Part shown: one piece after another, positions 27,248 to 37,800 of the stretch
Layout: each line of letters opens with the position of its first letter
How positions within the stretch are numbered: position 1 is the stretch's first letter
Assembly: GCF_900103865.1 (NCBI RefSeq)
Contig: NZ_FNII01000003.1
Span: 186,001-250,000, forward strand
DNA: 64,000 bases
Origin: Vreelandella arcis
GTDB taxonomy: Bacteria > Pseudomonadota > Gammaproteobacteria > Pseudomonadales > Halomonadaceae
Reading direction: 5' to 3'
Program-made: the position numbers and the translations under genes
The notes under the pieces: model-generated
Told to the model about the DNA's origin: nothing
What the model saw: the letters and a program-made list of their open reading frames with translations, nothing else
The model's database searches: none

Positions 27248-29518
27248 ATGCGCGTTGGGCTGGCCATGCCAGTAGCGTTGGCTTTGATGGTGGGGGCTGG
27301 GGGCGGTAGCTGGCTCGGGCCAAGCAGCAACACGATGCCGTTGACTAGCATACTCGGCGTGTTGCTGCTGTGCCTGGCGGCAGTCAAGCTGCGCTATTGC
27401 CTTTGGCTTGCGATCGTCTGTTGGGGCTTGGTGGCTATTCAGTACCAGTGGGCAGCCCAACTGCCGGCGGGGCTCTCAGGGGAAGATGTGCTGGTTGAGG
27501 CCCGCGTGGTTGAGTCTCAGCGTGTAACGTCTGGCGTGCGCCTGTTATTAGCGGTAGAGCGCTGTGTTTCGCCCGACCAGCGGCCGAGCTGCCAGCAAAT
27601 TGAGCGGGTTCGGGTGAGTGCTTATGGCCTGGATCAAAACCTGCCTCAGCCGGGCGAGCGCTGGCAAATGACGCTGCGATTGCGTCCGCCCAATGGGTTT
27701 CAGAATCCCGGGACATTCGATTTCGCCCACTGGCTGTGGCGCGAGGGAATTCATGCCACAGGTTATGTGCGCCAAGACCCGGCCCCGCAGCGGCTAACCC
27801 CATCGCCGTTTTCGCTACGTCAGCAGGCATTATCAACCCTTGAGACTCAACCCTTAGCACCACGCACACAGCGTTGGCTGTCAGCGCTGACGCTTGGCTT
27901 GGGTGACCAGCTTACCCAGGATGACTGGGAGCTGCTGAATGCCAGTGGCACGACTCACTTGGTGGTGATATCCGGTTTGCACGTCGGCTTGGTGGTGTCC
28001 TTTGCTTTGTTATTGGCCCGCCAAGCGGCGCGATGGTTAACCCCTGGTAATTGGCGCTTGCGTGCCTGGCCATGGTGGTTTTCAGGCGCGGCGGCGGTGG
28101 GCTATGCCTTGTTAGCCGGTATGGCACCGCCAGCGATGCGCGCCATGATCATGGGTCTTGTGGGGCTTTGGGTGTTAAGCGGTCGTCATGCACCAGGGCC
28201 ATGGCAAGGTTGGTGGCTGGCATTAGCGGCGGTGCTCATGATCGACCCTGTGGCCCTATGGCGACCAGGGTTGTGGTTGTCGTTTATAGCGGTGGCCTGG
28301 CTGATTGTCATTTGGCAGGGGCGCGCCCGCCCCCAGGGCCTGCGCGGATGGGGGTGGGCGTTAGTCCGTTCGCAATTGTTGTTGGCCCCATTAATGGCTG
28401 CCGCGGTGCTGGTCGCGTTTGGCCGTGTCGCGCCTGCTGCACCATTGATTAACCTTGTCGCGGTTCCCTGGATGAGTCTGCTGATGGTGCCGCTGGCGCT
28501 GCTGGGTTGGTTGCTCGCACCTTTGCCTTATGCGTCGACGGCGATTTGGTGGCTGTTTGAGCAGGGCTTGAATGCCTTCTATATCGCACTGGAATATGCG
28601 GTGGTGCACTGGCCGCTATGGGAGCCACCTCGCGCTTTGCATCTGCCGTGGGCGTTGGGACTGTTCGTCACCGCGTTATGTTGGGGATTGCCCGGCACAG
28701 CAAGGTGGTTGAAGCGCGGCGCACTGATCTTGGTTATTCTGGTGCCTCTGTGGCCCATGTCTCAGCGGCTCTCTCATGAGGCATTACGTATTACCGTCTA
28801 CGATGTGGGCCAGGGGCAACTGATTAAGCTTCGCAGCGCGCATTATCGACTCCTGGTGGATACCGGCCCCCGCTATCGCTCGGGGTTTATGCCCTTGGAG
28901 ACCCTCTGGCCGCCAGGGCAGCACTTCGATCAGGTGATTGTTAGCCATGCGGATACCGATCATGCCGGTGGTGTGAGGGCGCTGCAGGATCAGCACTTGG
29001 TTGATGAGTGGCGCGCGCCGGCTGCCGAGTCGTTGCCGGTGAAGAGTTTGCCCTGCGTGCGCGGCACTGAATGGCAGCGCGATGGCGTCACCTATCGTTT
29101 TTGGTGGCCTAATGCGGACCACATTGATGCCTCGGCGAATGATCGATCCTGCGTGCTGGACATTGAAGTGGGTCAGCAGCGGGTGCTGATTACCGGCGAT
29201 GTAGGCAGTCAAGTCGAGCGACGGCTGGTGGGTGATCTGGACGCCCCGGTCACCGCCTTAGTGGCAGGCCACCACGGCAGCGCCTCGAGTTCAGGGCTGC
29301 AGTTTGTGCGCGCGGCAGATCCGCAACATGTTATTTTTAGCGCGGGGCGAGACAATCCGTTTGGCCATCCTAACGATGCGGTCGTACGGCGTTTTCGCCA
29401 GCAGGGTAGCTGTTTATGGAATACCGCTCACGACGGGGCCATTCAACTGCGGCTTTCAACCGATGCGCCAATTGAGATAAACACGCTGCGAGGAGATGCG
29501 CCGCGACAGCGGTGTTGA
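27248..29518 (+). CDS. comEC: DNA internalization-related competence protein ComEC/Rec2
   Basis: Predicted inner-membrane DNA-uptake channel. The 756-aa protein has an N-terminal DUF4131 domain with hydrophobic segments, a central competence domain with many helices containing SGTTHLVVISGLHVGLV, and a C-terminal metallo-beta-lactamase-like domain with HADTDHAGG and a later GHHGSASSSG. The ATG at 27248 has GGGAGG 5 bases upstream; an in-frame ATG at 27173 lies in the divergent DUF2062 promoter region. The presence of ComEC suggests, but does not prove, natural transformation. Confidence 0.92.
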   Translation: MRVGLAMPVALALMVGAGGGSWLGPSSNTMPLTSILGVLLLCLAAVKLRYCLWLAIVCWGLVAIQYQWAAQLPAGLSGEDVLVEARVVESQRVTSGVRLLLAVERCVSPDQRPSCQQIERVRVSAYGLDQNLPQPGERWQMTLRLRPPNGFQNPGTFDFAHWLWREGIHATGYVRQDPAPQRLTPSPFSLRQQALSTLETQPLAPRTQRWLSALTLGLGDQLTQDDWELLNASGTTHLVVISGLHVGLVVSFALLLARQAARWLTPGNWRLRAWPWWFSGAAAVGYALLAGMAPPAMRAMIMGLVGLWVLSGRHAPGPWQGWWLALAAVLMIDPVALWRPGLWLSFIAVAWLIVIWQGRARPQGLRGWGWALVRSQLLLAPLMAAAVLVAFGRVAPAAPLINLVAVPWMSLLMVPLALLGWLLAPLPYASTAIWWLFEQGLNAFYIALEYAVVHWPLWEPPRALHLPWALGLFVTALCWGLPGTARWLKRGALILVILVPLWPMSQRLSHEALRITVYDVGQGQLIKLRSAHYRLLVDTGPRYRSGFMPLETLWPPGQHFDQVIVSHADTDHAGGVRALQDQHLVDEWRAPAAESLPVKSLPCVRGTEWQRDGVTYRFWWPNADHIDASANDRSCVLDIEVGQQRVLITGDVGSQVERRLVGDLDAPVTALVAGHHGSASSSGLQFVRAADPQHVIFSAGRDNPFGHPNDAVVRRFRQQGSCLWNTAHDGAIQLRLSTDAPIEINTLRGDAPRQRC

Positions 29519-29576
29519 TGACTGGCGCCATAAGGTAGAATTCCTCTCCCACTGCACGCTACTGCTAGGAGCTCGT

Positions 29577-31313
29577 GTGACTGATTCCGGCTGGGTCCTC
29601 TATAAACGTTTATTAGCTTATGTAAAGCCGCATTGGCGTGCCTTTAGCCTAGCGCTGTTAGGGTTTGTCATTTATGCCGCCTCAAGTACGGCACTGGCAG
29701 AAATGATGAAACGCTTAATCGATGGCATCCAAAACCCCGATGCCTCATTTCGGCTATTTTTGCCGCTGTTTGTGATTATTATGTTTACCGCCCGAGGGGG
29801 AGGGACCTTCCTGAGCACCTATTTTATGGCCTACGTGGGGCGTTATGTAATCCATACCCTACGCTGCGACGTCTTTGACCATATGCTCCATTTACCCGGT
29901 GCTTTCTTTGATCACCACTCCAGCGGGCACCTGGTATCGCGGGTTACCTACCACGTTGAGCAGGTGGCTGGCGCGGCAACCAAAGCGGTGACCATTTTGC
30001 TTCGCGAAGGCTTGTTCGTGATTGGCCTGCTAAGTTACTTGCTTTGGACGAACTGGCTACTGACGTTGCTCTTCTTAGGTGTAACACCGATTATCGCCGG
30101 CGTGGTGAGCTACGTGAGCAAGCGCTTTAGACGGCTTTCCAAGCGCATTCAGCATTCGATGGGCGACGTTACCCACGTTGCCTCCGAAGCACTATCGGGA
30201 CATCGGGTCGTCCGCACCCACGGGGCTGAGGCGTATGAACGGCAGCGCTTCGAGCGTGTTAGCGAAGAAAATCGCCGCCAAAGCATGAAAGAAGCCATGA
30301 CGCGTGCCATTAGTTCACCGGTGATTTTGATTTTGGTGGCCATCTCGATGGCCATGCTTGTTTGGCTTGCGATGGCCCCGGCGTTAATGGCCAGTATGAC
30401 GCCGGGTGAGTTTGTAGCCTTTATTACCGCTGCTGCGCTAATGATCAAACCGGTTCGCCAGTTGACGGAAATTAATAGTGAAATTCAAAAAGGGATCGCG
30501 GCAGCGTCGGAGCTGTTTGGCCTGTTGGATATTGCCCCGGAGCAGGATAACGGCGAGTACCGTGCCGATCGGCTGGCGGGCGAGGTCAAGCTTGAGAATG
30601 TGAGTTTCCGGTATGCCAATGATCAGCCCAACGTTTTGCACGACATCAATCTGGACGTAGCCGTTGGCGAGATGGTGGCCATCGTAGGCCGTTCGGGCAG
30701 CGGCAAGTCGACCCTGGTGAGTTTGCTGCCGCGCTTTTACCAACCTAGTGACGGGCAAATATATATCGATGGAAAGCCGTTGAGCGAATACGCGCTGCGC
30801 CCACTGCGCCAGCAAATTGCGCTGGTTTCCCAGCAGGTCACGCTGTTCAATGCCTCGGTTGCCGATAATATTGCCTACGGGGTGAATAATCCTGACCTCG
30901 ACGCTGTTAAAGCGGCGGCAAAGGCGGCCTACGCCGATGAATTTATTGATCAATTGCCTAACGGTTATGCCACGATCGTGGGTGAAAACGGTGTCATGCT
31001 GTCAGGTGGTCAACGACAACGGTTGGCGATTGCCCGGGCCATTTTCAAAGACGCCCCTTTGTTAATTTTGGACGAGGCAACATCGGCGCTGGATACCGAA
31101 TCGGAGCGTTATATCCAGAAAGCACTGGAAGATGTTTGCCAGGGGCGCACGACGCTGGTCATCGCCCACCGACTGTCGACGATTGAACGCGCCGATCGGA
31201 TTATCGTGATGGATCAAGGGCGCATTATTGAGCAGGGCAGCCATCGCACCCTGCTGGCGGCAGACGGTGCTTACGCTGCGCTTCATCAGCTTCAGTTTCA
31301 GGAGCCTCAGTGA
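29577..31313 (+). CDS. msbA: Lipid A export ATP-binding/permease protein MsbA
   Basis: Homodimeric ABC flippase moving lipid A-core across the inner membrane. The 578-aa protein has an N-terminal six-helix transmembrane domain (about 1-320) and a C-terminal ATPase with Walker A GRSGSGKS at 371-378, signature LSGGQRQRLAIARA and Walker B LLILDEATSALD. The GTG at 29577 has TAGGAG 5 bases upstream and gives the E. coli-like length. It overlaps lpxK (GTGA). Confidence 0.95.
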   Translation: MTDSGWVLYKRLLAYVKPHWRAFSLALLGFVIYAASSTALAEMMKRLIDGIQNPDASFRLFLPLFVIIMFTARGGGTFLSTYFMAYVGRYVIHTLRCDVFDHMLHLPGAFFDHHSSGHLVSRVTYHVEQVAGAATKAVTILLREGLFVIGLLSYLLWTNWLLTLLFLGVTPIIAGVVSYVSKRFRRLSKRIQHSMGDVTHVASEALSGHRVVRTHGAEAYERQRFERVSEENRRQSMKEAMTRAISSPVILILVAISMAMLVWLAMAPALMASMTPGEFVAFITAAALMIKPVRQLTEINSEIQKGIAAASELFGLLDIAPEQDNGEYRADRLAGEVKLENVSFRYANDQPNVLHDINLDVAVGEMVAIVGRSGSGKSTLVSLLPRFYQPSDGQIYIDGKPLSEYALRPLRQQIALVSQQVTLFNASVADNIAYGVNNPDLDAVKAAAKAAYADEFIDQLPNGYATIVGENGVMLSGGQRQRLAIARAIFKDAPLLILDEATSALDTESERYIQKALEDVCQGRTTLVIAHRLSTIERADRIIVMDQGRIIEQGSHRTLLAADGAYAALHQLQFQEPQ

Positions 31314-32305
31314 GCGTCACCAACCGTTGGCTTGCCGGGGCTTACGGCGGTAGCCGGTGGCTATGGCCGCTGCGTCCGCTGGGTTGGCTCTACGAATGGT
31401 TTATGCAGCGTCGGTCGACCCAGTTTCAAACGGGTAAACGACGCGCCTGGCGCGCGCCGGTTCCGGTGATCGTGGTAGGCAATATTACCCTTGGCGGCAC
31501 GGGGAAATCGCCGCTGGTGGCATGGCTTGGCCATTGGCTGGCTGCGCAGGGCTGGTCGCCCGGTATTGTGACCCGCGGCTATGGCGGCCATGCCGCAGGC
31601 TATCCATTGCCAGTGACAAACACCACGACGGTGGCTGAGAGTGGCGATGAACCGTTGATGCTGGCGCAGCAGACGGGACTTCCGGTGATGGTCGACCCTC
31701 AGCGTGCCCGAGGTGCACGCGCGCTTGTGGAGGCGGGTTGCGACATCATTATTAGCGATGATGGCTTGCAGCACCTTGCTTTGGCGCGAGATATTGAACT
31801 GGTGGTGATTGATGGGGCGCGAGGCTTAGGCAATGGCCGCTGTTTGCCGGCGGGGCCTTTGCGTGAACCACCTAGCCGGTTACGGCACGTCGATGCCGTT
31901 ATCGTCAACGGCGAGCAGGCCCAGACACTTTCCGTCGATACGGTCGCCATGCGCCTGGTGCCTCAGCAGTGGCGGCGTTTGCGCGATGGCAAGCGGTTCC
32001 CTCTCGCACCGTTGCCGTTTAGCGGGCCAGTGAATGGCCTGGCCGCCATCGGCAACCCACAGCGTTTTTTTGCCACGTTGGCGTCTTTGGGAGTGGAAGG
32101 GCAGTGGCACCCGCTGGCGGATCACCAGCCGTTGACGGAGAGCTTATTAGCGCCCTGGCGTGGGCGTCCGCTGGTGATGACCGCCAAAGACGCGGTGAAA
32201 TGCCAGGCGTTCGCTCCGCCTGATAGTTGGGCCCTCGATGTGGAAGCCTCGCTTCCACCTGATTTTGAGCACTGGCTGGCAGGCAAACTGTCGGCGCTTA
32301 CCTGA
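31310..32305 (+). CDS. lpxK: Tetraacyldisaccharide 4'-kinase LpxK
   Basis: Membrane-associated kinase phosphorylating the lipid A disaccharide at the 4' position. The 331-aa product has an unusual P-loop, GNITLGGTGKSPL, at about residues 59-71, with an N-terminal hydrophobic helix just before it. The GTG start overlaps the msbA stop, with AGGAG 5 bases upstream. The msbA-lpxK-ycaR-kdsB order matches E. coli and concentrates LPS functions. Confidence 0.95.
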   Translation: MSVTNRWLAGAYGGSRWLWPLRPLGWLYEWFMQRRSTQFQTGKRRAWRAPVPVIVVGNITLGGTGKSPLVAWLGHWLAAQGWSPGIVTRGYGGHAAGYPLPVTNTTTVAESGDEPLMLAQQTGLPVMVDPQRARGARALVEAGCDIIISDDGLQHLALARDIELVVIDGARGLGNGRCLPAGPLREPPSRLRHVDAVIVNGEQAQTLSVDTVAMRLVPQQWRRLRDGKRFPLAPLPFSGPVNGLAAIGNPQRFFATLASLGVEGQWHPLADHQPLTESLLAPWRGRPLVMTAKDAVKCQAFAPPDSWALDVEASLPPDFEHWLAGKLSALT

Positions 32306-32321
32306 GGTAGGAGAAACTCTC

Positions 32322-32531
32322 ATGGATAAGGAATTGCTGGCAATGTTGGTTTGCCCGCTGTGTCAAGCCAAACTGAAATACGATCGGGAGGCCCAGGAGT
32401 TACACTGTCTTTATGATGGTCTGGCCTACCCGATTGAGGAGGGGATTCCGGTTATGTTGCCCGAATCCGCCCGCCCGCTTGACGTTGATGAAAAACTGCC
32501 TCCTTCACCAGGCCGGACAGGAGAGGCGTAA
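32322..32531 (+). CDS. ycaR: Trm112/YcaR-family small protein
   Basis: 69-aa protein, [18 protein letters not shown]..., closely resembling E. coli YcaR in sequence and position. The CPLC pair near residues 11-14 and the later Cys in ELHC are conserved in this family, which is related to the Trm112 methyltransferase activator. The role in bacteria is unclear. TAGGAG lies upstream of the ATG, and the TAA shares one base with the kdsB ATG (TAATG). Confidence 0.88.
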   Translation: MDKELLAMLVCPLCQAKLKYDREAQELHCLYDGLAYPIEEGIPVMLPESARPLDVDEKLPPSPGRTGEA

Positions 32532-33307
32532 TGGCCTTGGCGTTTACTGTGGTCATTCCCGCTCGCTATGGGTCAAGTCGCTTGCCCGGCAAGCCACTGC
32601 TGGATATTGCCGGCGAGCCGATGATTGCCCATGTTTGGCGGCGTGCCTGCCAAAGCCACGCCAGCCGCGTGGTGATAGCTACCGACGACACGCGTATCCA
32701 GGCCGCCATGCAGCTCTATGGGGCCGAAGTGGTGATGACACGCCAGGATCATGTTTCCGGCACCGATCGTTTGGCGGAAGTGGTCGACCAGTTGTCATTG
32801 GATGAAGCGGCACTGGTGGTCAATGTGCAGGGAGATGAGCCCTTGATTCCTCCCGCCCTGATCAATCAAGTCGCCGAACGCTTGGCCGAGGATAGCGAAG
32901 CCTCAATCGCCACGCTGGCGGAACCGATTACCGACGTTGATTCGTTGTTTAATCCCAATGTCGTCAAAGTAGTGCGTTCAAACAACGGGCGCGCGCTGTA
33001 TTTTTCACGGGCGCCGATCCCCTGGGATCGTGATCACTTTGCTAGCCCCCCCGCGTTGCTTGCGACCGATGCATGGCTGCGCCATATCGGTCTTTACGCC
33101 TACCGGGTGGGTTTTTTGCATGCTTACAGCGACTGGCCTGCTTCAAGTTTGGAGCAGCTCGAGCAGCTTGAGCAGCTCCGTGCACTGCAACATGGTCATG
33201 CCATTCAGGTCGCCTTGGCCTGCGACGTTAATCCCGCTGGAATCGATACGCCCGAGGATCTTGACCGCGTACGCGCGTTGTTATCCCCCGTGCCGCAGAA
33301 GGAGTAA
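32531..33307 (+). CDS. kdsB: 3-deoxy-manno-octulosonate cytidylyltransferase KdsB
   Basis: Activates Kdo as CMP-Kdo for LPS inner-core synthesis. The 258-aa product begins with the nucleotidyltransferase motif [15 protein letters not shown] and has [11 protein letters not shown] in the middle, binding CTP and metal. It contains a small LEQ triplet repeat near residues 207-216. It starts one base into the ycaR stop, so it is translationally coupled. Confidence 0.96.
   Translation: MALAFTVVIPARYGSSRLPGKPLLDIAGEPMIAHVWRRACQSHASRVVIATDDTRIQAAMQLYGAEVVMTRQDHVSGTDRLAEVVDQLSLDEAALVVNVQGDEPLIPPALINQVAERLAEDSEASIATLAEPITDVDSLFNPNVVKVVRSNNGRALYFSRAPIPWDRDHFASPPALLATDAWLRHIGLYAYRVGFLHAYSDWPASSLEQLEQLEQLRALQHGHAIQVALACDVNPAGIDTPEDLDRVRALLSPVPQKE
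33152..33178 (+). repeat. Three-copy 9-bp tandem repeat inside kdsB
   Basis: GAGCAGCTC, GAGCAGCTT and GAGCAGCTC in a row, encoding a repeated Glu-Gln-Leu. The total length of this segment is normal for KdsB as I recall the family, so it is probably codon convergence or a silent repeat rather than an expansion. Confidence 0.7.
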
Positions 33308-33310
33308 GCC

Positions 33311-33775
33311 GTGAAAGTGTTGTTTGTTTGCCTGGGGAATATCTGCCGCTCGCCCACCGCAGAAGGCGTGTTTCGTCGTGCGTTGGCGCAAGCTGGCTGG
33401 GAAGACCGTGTGGTCGTTGATTCTTGTGGGGTAGGGCCTTGGCATGTCGGTAGTGCACCCGATCCACGGGCTCAGGCGGCGGCTAAACAGCGTGGTATCG
33501 ATATCAGCGGCTTGAAGGCTCGCCAGCTCAACGCCGAGGATTTCTTTGAGTTTGACTATGTGCTGGGGATGGATCGCGACAACTTACGCACCATGCAGGC
33601 CATGAAACCCGAGCAGTCCAATGCGCATGTCGGGTTGTTTCTAGACTTTGCCGAGACGGCTGACAGTGAAGTGCCGGATCCTTATTACGGCGGCGACGAA
33701 GGCTTTGAGAATGTCCTGAGGATGCTTGAGGCGGCCGCCGATGGGTTGATGAAGCATCTCCAACATGGTCGCTGA
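33311..33775 (+). CDS. Low-molecular-weight protein tyrosine phosphatase
   Basis: 154-aa cytoplasmic phosphatase with the P-loop CLGNICR at residues 7-13 (CX5R) and the general-acid Asp in VPDPYYGG near residue 117. It lies between kdsB and murB as in Pseudomonas, 3 bases after kdsB. Members of this family dephosphorylate tyrosine kinases of polysaccharide export or arsenate; the target here is unknown. The end overlaps or closely precedes murB, depending on the murB start. Confidence 0.92.
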   Translation: MKVLFVCLGNICRSPTAEGVFRRALAQAGWEDRVVVDSCGVGPWHVGSAPDPRAQAAAKQRGIDISGLKARQLNAEDFFEFDYVLGMDRDNLRTMQAMKPEQSNAHVGLFLDFAETADSEVPDPYYGGDEGFENVLRMLEAAADGLMKHLQHGR

Positions 33776-33785
33776 GAGGTATGCG

Positions 33786-34793
33786 TTGGCTGTGCAACGG
33801 GAAGTCGATTTAAGCCATGCCAACACACTGCGGCTGCCGTGTGTCGCCGAGCGCTACGCAGCCCCGCGCACGCTTAACCAGCTGCAATCGGTGCTCGCCC
33901 AGGCCAACCGCTTAGGTTGGGCGGTTACCTTGCTGGGCGGGGGGAGCAATGTGCTGTTGCCGGCAAGGCTCAGCGGCATTGTGATCAGACCAGCGTTTGC
34001 CCAATGGTGGCTCAAGGCCGAGGGTAATCAGCTCTTCGCGCATGTTGGTGCGGGCGTTAACTGGCACCGTTTGGTGATGGAGCTGGCGGCAGCGGGGTTA
34101 TGGGGCACCGAAAACCTTGCGTTGATTCCCGGTGACTGCGGTGCCGCGCCGGTGCAAAATATTGGCGCTTATGGCGTTGAGCTTGCCGATGTTATAGAGG
34201 CCGTGCAGGTGGTGGATCGCAGCTCCGGTCACGTTCGATGGCTAAACCGCGATGCCTGTCAGTTTGGCTATCGCGACAGCATCTTTAAAGGCGCGCTTGC
34301 TGAAAACGTGGTGATTTCCCAGTTGGTGCTGCGACTGTCGCGTTTGCCCATGGCCAAGCTTGGCTACGGAGACTTAGCCTCGCGCCTGCCCGAATCGCCC
34401 ACCCCGTTGGCCGTGGCGAATGCCGTCTGCGCTATCCGGCGTGAAAAACTGCCGGATCCCGAGGAGCTTGCCAATGCGGGAAGTTTTTTTAAAAATCCAT
34501 TCGTAACCGATCAAGTGGCCGACGAGCTGCGTCAACAATATCCCGACATGCCATGCTTTCCTCAAGGGGATGGCCGGACAAAGCTGGCAGCCGGTTGGTT
34601 AATTGACCAGTGTGGTCTGAAAGGATTTCGTCAGGGAGCGTTTGCGGTTCACCAGCGCCAGGCGTTAGTACTGGTGCACTTTGGTGGAGGGAATCGTCAA
34701 GGCTTGTTGGCGTTGGCCAGAACCGTGTCGGAGAAGGTGGCGGCGCGTTTTGGAGTCACATTAACGCCAGAGCCTCGTTTGATAACGGGCTGA
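33786..34793 (+). CDS. murB: UDP-N-acetylenolpyruvoylglucosamine reductase MurB
   Basis: FAD/NADPH enzyme producing UDP-MurNAc. It has the FAD-binding GGGSNVLL, then LIPGDCGAAPVQNIGAYGVEL and the NAGSFFKNP motif, typical of type I MurB. A TTG at 33786 is preferred, because GAGAGG at 33774-33779 lies 6 bases upstream and the resulting N-terminus aligns with Pseudomonas MurB; this gives 335 aa. An ATG at 33765 inside the phosphatase gene is the alternative and adds 7 residues. Confidence 0.93.
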   Translation: MAVQREVDLSHANTLRLPCVAERYAAPRTLNQLQSVLAQANRLGWAVTLLGGGSNVLLPARLSGIVIRPAFAQWWLKAEGNQLFAHVGAGVNWHRLVMELAAAGLWGTENLALIPGDCGAAPVQNIGAYGVELADVIEAVQVVDRSSGHVRWLNRDACQFGYRDSIFKGALAENVVISQLVLRLSRLPMAKLGYGDLASRLPESPTPLAVANAVCAIRREKLPDPEELANAGSFFKNPFVTDQVADELRQQYPDMPCFPQGDGRTKLAAGWLIDQCGLKGFRQGAFAVHQRQALVLVHFGGGNRQGLLALARTVSEKVAARFGVTLTPEPRLITG

Positions 34794-34820
34794 GTTATTG
34801 AGGCCTAGTTGACACGCATA

Positions 34821-34850
34821 AAAAAAACGCCCCGCAAAAGCGGGGCGTTT
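34821..34850. terminator. Bidirectional terminator between murB and rne
   Basis: Perfect 11-bp stem, AAACGCCCCGC at 34825-34835 and GCGGGGCGTTT at 34840-34850, with an AAAA loop. An upstream A-run gives a strong T-run on the minus strand, so it serves rne best; on the plus strand it has a shorter T-rich end for murB. Confidence 0.88.
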
Positions 34851-34865
34851 GGTTTCAGCGGTCGT

Positions 34866-37800
34866 TTACCGCGAGTCGGCGCTAGCGTCCTGGGACTGCT
34901 GTTTACGCAATTCACGCGGATCATTATGCGCACGACGCCGGCGGCGAGTCGATTTTTCAGGCGCCTCCGCTACCGTTTCACTTTTAGCCGCTTCAGGCTG
35001 CTCGGTTGGCGTGGCCTCGGGCTGAGCAGGCGTTTCCGGCGAGGGCTCGGCGGCTGGTGCCGTGCTCTCAGAAGCGCTCTCTGGGGCCGCTGGTGATGCA
35101 TTATCAGGCGTGTCGCTTGCCTTAGGCTCGCTTTCTGCCGGCGGCATTGCCGAGGTTGGCTGATCATTCTCGCTGCTTTTGGCCGGCTCAGAAGATGCTT
35201 CGACGGCGTCAGCCGGTTCAACGTCAGAGGTTTGCTCTGGCGTTGCGTCTGGCGCTGGTGTCGATGACGCGCTGTCTTCGGCTACTTCCTCTGGAGAGGC
35301 TTTCTCGTCTTGCTCTTCCGTCATCGACGTTGAAGCAGGCGCTTGTGGCGCATCGGCTGGAGCCTCAGCAGCGGGCTGTTCCGGTGCCGCGTTAGCCGGT
35401 TCTGGAGCCGACGCTTCTGGCGCTGAGCTGGCCGTTGGTGTCGGGGCTTGGGCATCAGCGTTGGCGACATCAGATGACGCGTCTGCATCGGCAGCCTGCC
35501 GTGGTGCTTTCTTGGGCTGGCGACGTTGATGCGTTGATTTGCGCGCCTTGGCATTTTCGGGGGTTGGCCGATCTGCGGTAGTAGCGGGCACATCGTTGGC
35601 GTCGTCTACGCTCGTTTCAGGTTGCGCAGCGGCTGGTTCAGCGCTCTTTTCCGCAGGGGACTCAGTGGCGGCAGACTCGGTCGACTGGGCCGTCTCCGGC
35701 TTGGCGTCAGAGGGTTTGTCCGCGGCGCTTTCGCTTGGCTGCGTGGCTTCGCTAGGCGTTTCTGCTGCCTCTGCTTGAAGTTTCAGCTGCTCGGCTTCTG
35801 CACTCGGGTTGATTGCCTGCTTACGCGTGCGCTGACGCGGATTGTTACGCGTGCGCTTTGGCTTGCCGTCATCTTGCTTGGCTGCAGGCGAGTTGTCGTC
35901 ACTGGTTTTATCCGCTTCTTTTTCTTTGGCGGCGTTGGTATCGCGGTTCGACTGGCGACCTTTGGGAGGCGCGTTTTTGCCTGCCGAATCGCTGCCAGCT
36001 TCTTTAGGCCCACTCGCTGATGTCGCTTCTTTTTGGCGGTTAGGCTTATTGCTGTTGTCTGGACTGTTGTTGCCATCGTCCTGCTGGGGATGGCGGCGGC
36101 GATTACGCGTCCGGCTAGGCCCGTTACGTTTATCGTTGCTTTGCTTATCGCTGCTCTCGTCTTTAGTGGGGCGTGACGGCCCTTGCGATTCATTTTTGGC
36201 AGTACTTTCGCTTTTGGCAGTGCTTTCGCTGCGCTCACGGCTGGGCTGCGATTCCTGACGAGCGGAAGGTGAGCGCTCAGGGGCTTTGCGCGGCGCAGGT
36301 GCTTCGGCTGGCGCCTGATTCTGTTCGCTGGGAGCCGGGCGCTGCTCATCGTTGCCCAGTAATTTGGCAAACCCGCGCATGAAGCGGCCCAGCATGCTGG
36401 CATCGCCAGCGCTGCTCGTCTGCGCTGCACCTTGTGGGGCAGGGTCGTTCTGAAGCGATGCGGGCGCTGGCGCGTTGTGGGCGACGCTTTTCACCGCCGC
36501 TTCGGCCCGCAGGGCGGGCGGCACAAAGCTGGGAGCGGGTTCTTTGCCGATATCGCTTTCGGTAGACAGCTCAAAGCTCGACAGTGTTTGGCTGTCGTCT
36601 TCGTCCAGATGGTCATCACGCAGGCGTTGTACGTCGTAGTGCGGCGTATCCATTTCCGGATTGGGAAGCAGCACGACGCGTACGCCCTGGCGAGATTCTA
36701 TATCGGCCAGCACGCTGCGTTTTTCGTTGAGCAGGTAGGTAGCCACGGGAACTGGAAGAATAGCGCGAATTTGTGCGCTGCGTTCCTTCATGGCCTCTTC
36801 TTCGATCAGGCGCATGATAGATAGCGACAGCGAACGGACATCGCGAATAGTCCCTTGTCCGTTACAGCGCGGGCAAACCACGCCGCTGGTTTCACCCAGT
36901 GAGGGGCGCAGGCGCTGGCGGGACATTTCCATCAGGCCAAAGCGAGAGATACGGCCAATTTGTACCCGCGCCCGGTCTAGCTTCAGCGCATCGCGCATGC
37001 GGTTTTCCACTTCGCGTTGATTGCGCGCGGGCCCCATGTCGATAAAGTCGATAACCACCAAACCGCCGATATCGCGCAGGCGTAGTTGACGGGCGATTTC
37101 GTCGGCGGCTTCGGAGTTGGTCTGTAGCGCGGTTTCTTCGATATCGCTGCCGCGCGTCGCGCGGGCTGAGTTAATGTCGATCGAGACCAGCGCTTCGGTA
37201 TGGTCGATAACAATCGAACCACCCGATGGCAGTTTAACCTCGCGCTGGTAGGCCGTTTCGATTTGTGACTCGATCTGAAAGCGCGAGAACAGTGGCACTT
37301 CGTCCGCGTAAAGCTTGATCTTCTGCTGATAAGACGGCATCACTTGACGAATAAAGGCGAGCGCCTCGGCGTGAATTTCCGGGCTGTCGATGAGCACTTC
37401 GCCGATGTCCTGGCGCAAGTAGTCGCGCATCGCGCGGATGATCACGTTGGATTCGCGATAAATAAGGAACGGGGCGGCGCGCTTGCCAGCTTCAGTCGTG
37501 ATCGACTCCCACACTTGAACAAGGTAGTCCAGATCCCACTGCAGTTCTTCGGGGCTTCTGCCGATGCCGGCGGTGCGCACGATCAGGCCCATTTTGTCGG
37601 GGACAGTGAGCTGACCCATGGCGTCTTTCAGTTGGCTGCGCTCATCCCCTTCAATGCGACGTGAAATGCCGCCGGCCCGGGGATTGTTGGGCATCAGCAC
37701 CAAGAAGCGTCCCGCTAGGCTAATAAAGGTGGTTAACGCAGCGCCTTTGTTGCCGCGCTCTTCTTTATCTACCTGGACAATGACTTCCTGGCCTTCTTTG

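Noticed and set aside
33152-33178. LEQ triplet in KdsB as a repeat expansion
   Set aside because: The segment length is normal for KdsB, so it is not an expansion.
35179-36258. Several plus-strand open frames opposite the rne C-terminal half
   Set aside because: Low-complexity Ala/Ser/Leu products mirror the Ala/Glu/Pro-rich disordered tail of RNase E.
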